From assembly GCA_903845115.1 (NCBI GenBank), contig CAIMWE010000063.1, positions 1 to 64,000 of the forward strand: a stretch of DNA of 64,000 nt. The letters are read 5' to 3'. The notes below the pieces were generated by a model. It saw only the letters and a list, made by a program, of their open reading frames with translations, was not told where the DNA came from and searched no databases. The number at the start of each line of letters is the position of its first letter. Position 1 is the stretch's first letter. Position numbers and translations under genes: made by a program. Shown piece by piece: positions 54,630 through 62,579 of this stretch. The DNA comes from an uncultured Acidobacteriota bacterium (GTDB taxonomy: Bacteria; Acidobacteriota; Thermoanaerobaculia; UBA5066).

Positions 54630-55604
54630 ATGGGCAAGAGACAAGGCCACGGCAACCGATCCCGGGGTGTCGGTCCCCTCCTCGCCGCTCTCGCTGTTCT
54701 CACCGCTCTCTCGGCCGATACGGGGGCAGCGTGGCCCGGAGCGAATCCGGGTCCGCCGCCGCCTCCTCCCCTGCCGGCGGCCGGCGCCCTCCGGACGGTC
54801 GACCTCGGCGGCGGAGAGACGATGACTTTCGTCTGGTGCCCGCCGGGGTCGTTCCAGATGGGGAGCTCGGCCGCCCAGCAGGACGCGGCGACCCGCTTCC
54901 TCCCGGCGGACATCACACCCGCCTCGCGTCGGAAGACCGAGGCGGCGATCCGGGCGGAAGGGCCGTGGCACCTCGTGAAGCTGACCCGCGGCTTCTGGAT
55001 GGCGAGGACCGAGGTGACCCGGGCCCAGTGGATTCGCGTCATGGGAAGCGACCCGAGCCACTTCAGGGATTCAGGTCCAGGCGCCCCCGTCGAGAGCGTC
55101 AGCTGGGATGACTGCCAGGAGTTCGTGAAACGGCTGAACGCCGCCGCCGCGGGTGGAAAGGGGCGTCTCTTCCGGATGCCGACGGAGGCAGAGTGGGAGT
55201 ACGCGGCCCGGGCGGGTTCGGAGAGCGCCTACTGCTTCGGCGACGACGCCGGCGCACTCGGCGACTACGCGTGGTTCGGGGCGAACAGCGGCATGAAGAC
55301 TCACCCCGTCGGGTCGAAGAAGCCGAACGCCTGGGGCCTCTACGACATGCACGGGAACGTCTGGGAGTGGTGCGCCGACGGATATGGTCCCTATCCGTCC
55401 GCCTCCGAGGTGGACCCCCTCCGTGCCGACTCCGGCGCGGGCCGCCTCGGCCGCGGCGGCGGGTGGGACGACTTCGCCGGGGATTGCCGGACGGCCTACC
55501 GGAGCTACGGGAGGCCACCCGGCTTCAAGGCGAGCCCGCTCGGATTCCGGCCCATCATGGTGGAAGAGCAACTGAGCACAGAGAAAGTGAAGAAGATGAG
55601 ATGA
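54630..55604 (+). CDS. Formylglycine-generating enzyme (SUMF1/FGE-sulfatase)-like secreted protein
   Basis: FVWCPPGSFQMGSSAAQQD, FWMARTEVTRAQWIRVMGSDPSHF, RMPTEAEWEYAARAGSESAYCFGDD, GLYDMHGNVWEWCADGYG. Confidence 0.88.
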   Translation: MGKRQGHGNRSRGVGPLLAALAVLTALSADTGAAWPGANPGPPPPPPLPAAGALRTVDLGGGETMTFVWCPPGSFQMGSSAAQQDAATRFLPADITPASRRKTEAAIRAEGPWHLVKLTRGFWMARTEVTRAQWIRVMGSDPSHFRDSGPGAPVESVSWDDCQEFVKRLNAAAAGGKGRLFRMPTEAEWEYAARAGSESAYCFGDDAGALGDYAWFGANSGMKTHPVGSKKPNAWGLYDMHGNVWEWCADGYGPYPSASEVDPLRADSGAGRLGRGGGWDDFAGDCRTAYRSYGRPPGFKASPLGFRPIMVEEQLSTEKVKKMR

Positions 55605-57049
55605 GCAGATTCACCAGGAAAGGTCGCAGCGCGGTCACCGCGATTCTCGTCACAATCGTTGCGGGATTCGGGATCATCGTCCCCCTCGCTGCCGCCGCAC
55701 CGGCCCTCGCCGCCGACGACGGCCTCGCGGCGAGGTACGGCCAGGTCCGGAACAAGTACGACATCGCCCGCTACCAGTGGTACGACCTCTACGCCGAGGG
55801 GATCATGGTCAAGGCCGGCGAGGCCGGGAAGCTCCTGGACCAGGCGAAGGGGCTGATGGACCAGAAGAAGCCCGCCGACGCGGCGAAGCTGCTGGACCAG
55901 GCCGACAAGCTGCTCGACGTCCGCGACAAGAGCGTCCTGCCGCAGTACGCGGCCACCGACAACCTCAAGAACCCGGACCTCTCGAAGCTCCGCAAGTCGA
56001 CCATCGCCGACTACAAGGCGCGCGACATGTACGGGCTGACCAAGGGAGACATCGGCCTCGGGTTCGTCGGGAAGGGGGACGACGGCCTGACCTACGAGAT
56101 CATGCCGCTCGTCAATTACCACGGCTCGGGCGGCATCGTCCAGCCGGTCGCCTTCGAGATCATGCGGAGCGACGAGTTCGGGAAGATCCACATGGTCCTG
56201 ATCAAGGCGAAGCCGATCATCACCCTCGAGACGGCGAGCTCGGTCGTCTGGTACGCGGAGGAGGGGGGGAACTACCAGCTCTACTCCGTCTCCAAGATCG
56301 GCGACGACACCTGGACCTGGGTCGAGGGGAAGGGCAAGGACCTCGGCGGGGTCGACGTCGCCTTCAACATCATGGGGAAGGCCCGTTCCACGTACTGGTA
56401 CAACCAGAACCGGGACGGCTACGTCCTCTACCCGAACTCGGCGTTCGCGGGGTTCGAGGAGATCGGCGCCGCCGAGGGGATGATCACGATCGGAGGGAAG
56501 ACAGCCCGGTTCAAGAACGCGTTCCTGGAGAACGAGAACCTCTTCAATGGCCCGAAACCGTACTCCGAGATCAACCGGACGAGCTACCGGAAGCTGATGA
56601 CGATCTACGGCAACGAGTGGTGGATGCCGTTCCGGACCGACCAGCTCGACGGCTTCCTCTGCTTCATCGGCGCCTCCCGCGACTTCGCGATCTTCCTCGA
56701 CGGGCAGGTGATCGTGCCGACCGAGGTGAAGCTGACGCCGGTGACCGCCAACAGGTCGTTCCGCATCGACGCGAAGACCCCGAAGGGCGATCTGAGGATC
56801 CTCGTCGAGTGCCTCACGAGCGAGCTCTTCTACTACGAGTACGGGACCGTCGTCACCGGGACCTTCAACGGCACGCCGCTGACGAACGGCTACGGCGCGC
56901 TCGAGAAGACCCCGCTCGGCGGCATGAGCGGCGTCGAGACCATCGACCAGATGGGGCGCGGCGAGATCAGTATCTCCGCCGTGATGGACAACCTGCAGAA
57001 GAACTTCCCGCCGCCCCTCCTGGGTAGCGGAAAGATCGGCCCAAAGTAA
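55601..57049 (+). CDS. Secreted lipocalin/CrtC-AttH-like protein, paralog 2
   Basis: Signal peptide; FVGKGDDGLTYEIMPLVNYHGSGGIVQPVAFEIM...STYWYNQNRDGYVLYPNSAFAGFEEIGAAEGMITIGGKTA; ATGA overlap with the FGE-like gene. Confidence 0.55.
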   Translation: MSRFTRKGRSAVTAILVTIVAGFGIIVPLAAAAPALAADDGLAARYGQVRNKYDIARYQWYDLYAEGIMVKAGEAGKLLDQAKGLMDQKKPADAAKLLDQADKLLDVRDKSVLPQYAATDNLKNPDLSKLRKSTIADYKARDMYGLTKGDIGLGFVGKGDDGLTYEIMPLVNYHGSGGIVQPVAFEIMRSDEFGKIHMVLIKAKPIITLETASSVVWYAEEGGNYQLYSVSKIGDDTWTWVEGKGKDLGGVDVAFNIMGKARSTYWYNQNRDGYVLYPNSAFAGFEEIGAAEGMITIGGKTARFKNAFLENENLFNGPKPYSEINRTSYRKLMTIYGNEWWMPFRTDQLDGFLCFIGASRDFAIFLDGQVIVPTEVKLTPVTANRSFRIDAKTPKGDLRILVECLTSELFYYEYGTVVTGTFNGTPLTNGYGALEKTPLGGMSGVETIDQMGRGEISISAVMDNLQKNFPPPLLGSGKIGPK

Positions 57050-57086
57050 CCGAGTTACCGAAGTGACCGGACGAAGGAGGATTCAA

Positions 57087-58376
57087 GTGTTCAGAACAAT
57101 GGTCCGTGGTTTGCTGGCTGCGTTTCTCGTGCTGCCGGGACTGGTGCTGGCCGCCGACGTCTCGAAGGACGCGGTCCTCGCGAAGGCGAAGGTCGTCCAG
57201 AACAAGCTCGAGATCGTCAATACCCAGTGGTACGACATCTACGTTCAAGGAAATGTTCCCGGAGCCGCCGACGCGGCCGTCCTCGTCAAGGCGGCCCAGC
57301 AGGCGTTGGCGGTGGCGGACTTCGGGACCGCGAGCTTCCTCCTGGACCAGGCGAACGCGAAGCTCGACGTCACCCAGAAGGCGGCCGTTCCCCCGGGCTG
57401 GATGGTCCCCAATCCCCTCTCGGCGGACCCGTCCATCATGGGCAATATCCACAAGGCGACGCTCGACGAGCTGAAGCTGGTGGAGCTGTACGGAACCCCC
57501 CGCTACAACACCTGGTTCCAGTTCAGCGGCAAGGGGGACGACGGCAACCTCTACGGGCTCTACGCCTGCGTCAACCACCACGGCACTGGCAAGGCCCAGC
57601 CCCGCGTCATGTTCGCCATCAGCAGCAACGCCTGGAAGGTCCCGCTGCGGGTCCTGGACCTCATGGTCGTCCCCGAGAGGAAGGACCTGCCGACCGAGCT
57701 GGTCTGGGAGGCGAAGGACGGAGCCAAGGAGTTCAGCTGGACGATCAAGAAGGAGAGCACCACCGTCCGCTACAAGGACCCGACGCTCACCGTCAACCTC
57801 ACCCTCCCGACGGAGTATTCCTTCTGGTACAACCGTGGAATCCAGCCGGCGGAGGTGCTGCCGGGCGGCCAGACCGCGGGGTTCGAGCAGCCCGGAAAGG
57901 CGACGGGGACCCTCTCGTTCGACGGCAAGCCGGTGAAGGTCTCCGGGCACGGCGAGTTCGAGAACTACTTCGTGAAGGGCGCCGGGTACCGGGAAGTCCT
58001 CCTGAAGTACGGAAACGAGTGGTGGGTCGCCTTCACCGCGGACCAGGTGAGCGGGCTCGTCTTCGAGGGGATCGCCTACAAGGACGCCGGCCTCTACATC
58101 GGCGGCAAGTACGTCATCCCGTCGGAGTTCTCGATCACGCCGATCGAGGCCAAGAAGTCGTTCGTCATCAAGGCGAAGACGACGGCCGGCGACCTGGAGC
58201 TGAAGTTCAACTTCTGGGGGACCAACCCGGCCCTGTACGAGTACTGGGGCACGATGGAGGGGACCCTGGCGGGCAAGCCGTTGACGAACGGCTACGCCTG
58301 GATCGAGCACGTCCCGAGCGGCGGCGTGGACCTGACGGGGCCGACCAGCAAGAAGGCGATGGCGCCGGCCAACTGA
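57087..58376 (+). CDS. Secreted lipocalin/CrtC-AttH-like protein, paralog 3
   Basis: AAGGAGG RBS before GTG 57087; FSGKGDDGNLYGLYACVNHHGTGKAQPRVMFAI...YSFWYNRGIQPAEVLPGGQTAGFEQPGKATGTLSFDGKPVKV. Confidence 0.55.
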   Translation: MFRTMVRGLLAAFLVLPGLVLAADVSKDAVLAKAKVVQNKLEIVNTQWYDIYVQGNVPGAADAAVLVKAAQQALAVADFGTASFLLDQANAKLDVTQKAAVPPGWMVPNPLSADPSIMGNIHKATLDELKLVELYGTPRYNTWFQFSGKGDDGNLYGLYACVNHHGTGKAQPRVMFAISSNAWKVPLRVLDLMVVPERKDLPTELVWEAKDGAKEFSWTIKKESTTVRYKDPTLTVNLTLPTEYSFWYNRGIQPAEVLPGGQTAGFEQPGKATGTLSFDGKPVKVSGHGEFENYFVKGAGYREVLLKYGNEWWVAFTADQVSGLVFEGIAYKDAGLYIGGKYVIPSEFSITPIEAKKSFVIKAKTTAGDLELKFNFWGTNPALYEYWGTMEGTLAGKPLTNGYAWIEHVPSGGVDLTGPTSKKAMAPAN

Positions 58377-58463
58377 CGACTGCATGGAAGAGGCTTCCTG
58401 CAAAGCGGAAACGGCCCGATCGGGCTACGATGGAAGATCGAGCCATAGGAGGGCTCGGAACAC

Positions 58464-58913
58464 ATGAAGATCCTTCGATTCGCCGCTCTCGGTATTCTCG
58501 CGGCCGCGCTGCCGCTTTCCGCTGGCCAGATCACGAAGAAGTATGACCTGAAGACCGTCAAGGGGATCCAGGCCTTGAACCTCGAGACGGACGCGATCAG
58601 GGTCAACCAGATCGAGTTCTCGGACGAGGTCTCCTCGCCGAACCTCTTCTCCAAGGGAGGCATGAAGGCCACGGTCCGCGTCGACAACAACAGTCCGGAC
58701 GACTTCGAGGTCGGAATCGCGGTCGTCTTCTTCGACGAGGCGGGGAACATCGTGGCCGCCGGCGCCGGAGGGACGAAGGTCGGCTTCCTCAAGAAGGGAG
58801 CCCGCGACACCCACTCGATCGACTTCGACTACGTCTTCCGGAACGCCAAGAACGCTAAAACGTTCACGGTCACCCTCGAGACCAAGGCGAAGGAAGCGGC
58901 CCCGAAAAAGTAG
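58464..58913 (+). CDS. Hypothetical secreted protein
   Basis: Signal peptide MKILRFAALGILAAALPLSAG; beta-rich VDNNSPDDFEVGIAVVFFDEAGNIVAAGAGG. Confidence 0.65.
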   Translation: MKILRFAALGILAAALPLSAGQITKKYDLKTVKGIQALNLETDAIRVNQIEFSDEVSSPNLFSKGGMKATVRVDNNSPDDFEVGIAVVFFDEAGNIVAAGAGGTKVGFLKKGARDTHSIDFDYVFRNAKNAKTFTVTLETKAKEAAPKK

Positions 58914-58922
58914 GTTCAATCG

Positions 58923-58965
58923 CCGGGCCGGCTCCGCGACGACGGTCAGCGGTCAGCCGGCCCGG
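58923..58965. terminator. Hairpin between convergent genes
   Basis: Perfect 11-bp arms CCGGGCCGGCT/AGCCGGCCCGG, 21-nt loop, followed by TTT. Confidence 0.55.
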
Positions 58966-59876
58966 TTTCCGGCCTCGCCCCAGTAGCGGTAGAAGTTGTA
59001 CCACTGCGTCGGCGTCTCCCGGACGGCGCGCTCGACGAAGGCGGCGACCGATCCCATCAGGCGCGCGGCGTCCCGGTCCGGGTCCAGCGACAGGTCGGCC
59101 ATGAGCGGCTCGCCCCACAGGCTCCGGTAGCTCCCGTCGGGGTTCCTCACGTAGACGCCCGGCAGGATCGGGCAGCCGCAGAACCGGGCCAGCAGCGCCG
59201 GGGAACGGAGGAACCGCGTGGGCCTGCCGAAGAACGAGACCACGACGTGGTCGTCCTCGTAGGCGCGGTCGGCCACCAGCGCCACGACCGAGCCCCGCTC
59301 CACCGCGGTTCGCACCCGGAGCGCCGTCGCCATGGAGCTCCCCACGTCGATCGACTCGACCCCCAGCTGATCCCGGATCGACCGGCGCATCCGCTGCACG
59401 TCGGGGTCCAGCTCGGGCTGGCCCAGGACCGCCGGGACGAGCCCGTGGCTCCGGAGGGCCACAGCCCCCATCTCCCAGTTGCCGACGTGGGCCGAGACGA
59501 GGAGGAAGCCCCGGCCTCCCTCTCCCCGCGCCCGGTAGAGCGTCGCCCGGTCCTCCTCGCGCGAGGAGATCGCGGGAAAGAGCTCCGGGCGCCCGGACCG
59601 GCAGCGCCAGACGTCGATCGTGGCGCGGCCGTAGGAAAAGAACTGGGCCCTGGCCAGCCGCCGCGCCTCACGCGGAGAGGCGCCCAGGGCCTTCCCGAAG
59701 TTGTCGGCGATGTCCGCGATCGTGGACCGGAGCGTCGTGACGGCGATCGAGTTCCCGACCGCGTTGATGGCGAGCAGGACCGGCATCGGGAGCCGGACCG
59801 CCCCGTGGAACAGGCCGCCGTAAACGATGGCGTTCGAGAGGTTGTGGCTAACCCACTTCCGGCGGCCCCGCTCCAC
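58953..59876 (-). CDS. LpxL/HtrB-family lysophospholipid acyltransferase
   Basis: GFLLVSAHVGNWEMGAVALRSHG acyltransferase HxxxxE-type motif; C-terminal WYNFYRYWGE. Confidence 0.85.
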   Translation of the reverse strand: MERGRRKWVSHNLSNAIVYGGLFHGAVRLPMPVLLAINAVGNSIAVTTLRSTIADIADNFGKALGASPREARRLARAQFFSYGRATIDVWRCRSGRPELFPAISSREEDRATLYRARGEGGRGFLLVSAHVGNWEMGAVALRSHGLVPAVLGQPELDPDVQRMRRSIRDQLGVESIDVGSSMATALRVRTAVERGSVVALVADRAYEDDHVVVSFFGRPTRFLRSPALLARFCGCPILPGVYVRNPDGSYRSLWGEPLMADLSLDPDRDAARLMGSVAAFVERAVRETPTQWYNFYRYWGEAGNRAG

Positions 59877-59891
59877 GTCAGGAGACCCGGT

Positions 59892-60479
59892 CTACTTCCC
59901 CTTCGCGATCGACTTGCAGATGTTCTCGACGCCGTTCTCGACCGCGTCGGAGAGGGTCGACCCCTTCGACTTGTGCCGGATCTCGAAGACGGTCTTCCCC
60001 TTCGAGTCCTTCCCGATGATCTCCTGGCAGACGCCGGGGTTGGCCATCCAGCCGCCCCAGGCCCGCGCGGCGCCGCTCGGCTCCCACGCGTCGGCGATGT
60101 TGCCCTCGATCGTCAGGTCCGCCCCGCCCTTGGCGACGTCCCAGTTCAGCTTCGTCTTCGTGACCCACCTGTCCCAGTAGCCAGGGCCGTCCTCGGCCGC
60201 GGCTTTCGAGCGGGAGTTCTTGCCCGTGGCGGCGTACGGCCGGATCTTGACCGTCTTGTAAGCCTTGGCGTCGAAGCCCTCGGCGAACCAGACCCAGTCG
60301 GCTTCCTTCCCCTGGACGAGCTTGTCGTAGTCCTTGAGGAATTTCTGCGGGGCTTCGTCCTCCTTCTTGGCGTCATCCGAGTCGATGAACTTCTTGCTGC
60401 CGGCCTGGGCCGGGGTCGAGAGGGTGGCGGCGATGGCCGCCGCCGCCAGGAACACAAAGGCTTTCGAGCGCTGGAACAT
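59892..60479 (-). CDS. Hypothetical secreted protein
   Basis: Signal peptide FVFLAAAAIAATLSTPAQAG; ADWVWFAEGFDAKAYKTVKIRPY. Confidence 0.65.
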   Translation of the reverse strand: MFQRSKAFVFLAAAAIAATLSTPAQAGSKKFIDSDDAKKEDEAPQKFLKDYDKLVQGKEADWVWFAEGFDAKAYKTVKIRPYAATGKNSRSKAAAEDGPGYWDRWVTKTKLNWDVAKGGADLTIEGNIADAWEPSGAARAWGGWMANPGVCQEIIGKDSKGKTVFEIRHKSKGSTLSDAVENGVENICKSIAKGK

Positions 60480-60523
60480 CGATTCGATCCTCCTTGAAAT
60501 GGGGTCTCAGTGGAAAAAGGATA

Positions 60524-61300
60524 TCACTCTCCCCGGAACGTGGCAGGACGCTTCTCGAGGAAGGCGGTCACGCCTTCCTGCATGTCGGCCGTGGCGGCGC
60601 AGAGGCCGAAGAGGTCGGCCTCCACCCGGAGCGCCTCTCCAAGAGGGAGCTCGGGCCCGTGGTTCACCGCGTCGATCGCGTACTTCACAGCGAGCGGGGC
60701 CCGCGAGACGATCCTGGCGGCCAGAGCCCGCGCCGCCGGCATCAGCTCCTCCGGCTCGACGACCCGGTTCACGAGGCCGATCCGGTACGCCTCCTCGGCC
60801 GGGATCGGATCCCCGGTCAGGATCAGCTCCAGGGCCCGGCCCTTGCCGACGAGCCGGGGGAGCCGCTGGGTCCCCCCGTATCCGGGGATGAGGCCGAGGT
60901 TCACCTCCGGCTGGCCGACGCGGGCGGTCCTCGACGCGATGCGGAGGGTGCACGCCATGGCCAGCTCGAGCCCGCCGCCCAGCGCGAACCCGTTGATCGC
61001 CGCGATGGACGGCTTCCCGAGGCCCTCCAGAAGGTCGAGCACCGCCTGGCCGCGCCGCGCGAGCTCCCGGGCGCCGGCGGCCGTCACCCCCTTGAAACCG
61101 GCGATGTCCGCTCCGGCCACGAACGCCTTGGACCCGGAGCCGGTCAGGATGACGGCGCCGACGGCATCGTCGCCCTTCGCCGCGTGGAGGGCGTCCCGGA
61201 GCGATTCGACGACCTCCGGGTTCAGGGCGTTCAGCTTCTCGGGCCGGTGGATCGTGAGGACCAGGATCCTCTCGGACAGCTCGCGCAGCAGGACGCTCAT
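60524..61300 (-). CDS. Enoyl-CoA hydratase/isomerase family protein
   Basis: KAFVAGADIAGF, AINGFALGGGLELAMACTLRIASRTARVGQPEVNLGLIPGYGGTQRLPRLVG. Confidence 0.93.
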   Translation of the reverse strand: MSVLLRELSERILVLTIHRPEKLNALNPEVVESLRDALHAAKGDDAVGAVILTGSGSKAFVAGADIAGFKGVTAAGARELARRGQAVLDLLEGLGKPSIAAINGFALGGGLELAMACTLRIASRTARVGQPEVNLGLIPGYGGTQRLPRLVGKGRALELILTGDPIPAEEAYRIGLVNRVVEPEELMPAARALAARIVSRAPLAVKYAIDAVNHGPELPLGEALRVEADLFGLCAATADMQEGVTAFLEKRPATFRGE

Positions 61301-61304
61301 CGCT

Positions 61305-61817
61305 TCACCCCTTTCGGAACGGGTTCTCGTCCGCGGTCGGGCCGTAGATCGGCGGGAGAGGGACGTCGAGCAGGCGGAGGTAGACCGACAGCTGGCCCCG
61401 ATGGTGGATGGAGTGGTTCAGGAGGATGTTCCTGAGGAACGCGATCCGGGGCATCTCGAGGATCTTCGCGCCGCCGCTCGAGAGGGTCCACGCGCCGAGA
61501 ACCTTCGCGTCGTCGAGCTGGCTCATGGCGCCCTTCGCCGCGGCGCAGTTCGCCGCGAATGCCTCGACGATCGCGGCGCCGGAGCCGGGCGCGGGGACCT
61601 TGACGCGCTCGGCCAGGTCCATCCCGTCGAGAAGCACTCCGGCGGCGACCGTCGCGGGAATCGTCGCGAGGTGCCAGGCGAGGTCCTGCAGGGTCATCGA
61701 CCTCGGGTGCGGCCGCCAGGACAGCTTGTCGTCGGGAAGCCTCTCGAGGAGCTTCTTCGTCGTCGACGCCTCGCGGTCGAACTCCATCAGCATCGGATCG
61801 ATCATTCTCATCGGCAT
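61305..61817 (-). CDS. DinB-family protein
   Basis: LPDDKLSWRPHPRSMTLQDLAWHLATIP, HSIHHRGQLSVYLRLLDVPLPPIYGPTADE. Confidence 0.87.
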   Translation of the reverse strand: MPMRMIDPMLMEFDREASTTKKLLERLPDDKLSWRPHPRSMTLQDLAWHLATIPATVAAGVLLDGMDLAERVKVPAPGSGAAIVEAFAANCAAAKGAMSQLDDAKVLGAWTLSSGGAKILEMPRIAFLRNILLNHSIHHRGQLSVYLRLLDVPLPPIYGPTADENPFRKG

Positions 61818-61839
61818 CTCCTTGTCGAAATTCCGGAAC

Positions 61840-62535
61840 TCATGGGCGAGAAGAGGGCGCTCCCTTCCTCTGGGGACGGAGCGCCGAGAGGGAGTGGTCG
61901 ATCTCGGCCTGGAGGAGGCTGATCCTCGACCGGTAGGGCTCCAGGATCCGGAGGTTGTTCCTCACCTGGAGGGGCTCGGGCTCCGCGGCCTCCGTCCGGA
62001 CCCTCGCCCTCTCGGCCTCGAATCCCGCGATCTGCTCGTCCACGAGCTGCCGCGAAGGAGGGTCCGCGGCCGTGGCGCGCCGGGCGCGCAGGTCGGCGAG
62101 CGTCTGGTCCAGCATGGCCAGGACGTCGGCATTGAGCTTCGCGTTCATCGCCGACGCCTCGGACTCGAGCACCCTCTCGCGAATCCAGAGGAATTCCTCC
62201 TCGGGAAACCCCGACAAGCGAGCCGCGGCGAGATCGGGTGCGACGAGGGGATCCTCGTCCACGAGCGCGGACGCCTCCTGTCCGGCTCCCGGCGCGGCGG
62301 CGGGCCTCGAGGCCCTGGCCGCGGCCGCCAGGACGACGATGTACCGCTCGACCTGCCCCTGCCGGAGGAGCCCGTCAGGCGGGGGAAGGAAGCTGGCCTT
62401 CGGGATCTCCGCGGCCTGCGGAGGACCTCCAGCGGCGGCCGGGAGCAGAGGCTCTCCTCCGCCCCGTCCGCACCCCGCCCCGACGCCGAAGACCGCGAGG
62501 AGCCCGAGGAGGAGCGTCGATCTCGATAAGCTCAA
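61840..62535 (-). CDS. Hypothetical lipoprotein
   Basis: Lipobox-like LLLGLLAVFGVGAGCGRGGG; helical C-terminal region. Confidence 0.6.
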   Translation of the reverse strand: MSLSRSTLLLGLLAVFGVGAGCGRGGGEPLLPAAAGGPPQAAEIPKASFLPPPDGLLRQGQVERYIVVLAAAARASRPAAAPGAGQEASALVDEDPLVAPDLAAARLSGFPEEEFLWIRERVLESEASAMNAKLNADVLAMLDQTLADLRARRATAADPPSRQLVDEQIAGFEAERARVRTEAAEPEPLQVRNNLRILEPYRSRISLLQAEIDHSLSALRPQRKGAPSSRP

Positions 62536-62579
62536 CGAGCCCCGATGATATCCGAGGATGGTACCCTTGCAGCGACGCG

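Noticed and set aside
51857-55042. 1061-aa minus-strand ORF
   Set aside because: Antisense to the dehydratase subunit, outer-membrane protein and lipocalin-like paralog; composition of a shadow ORF.
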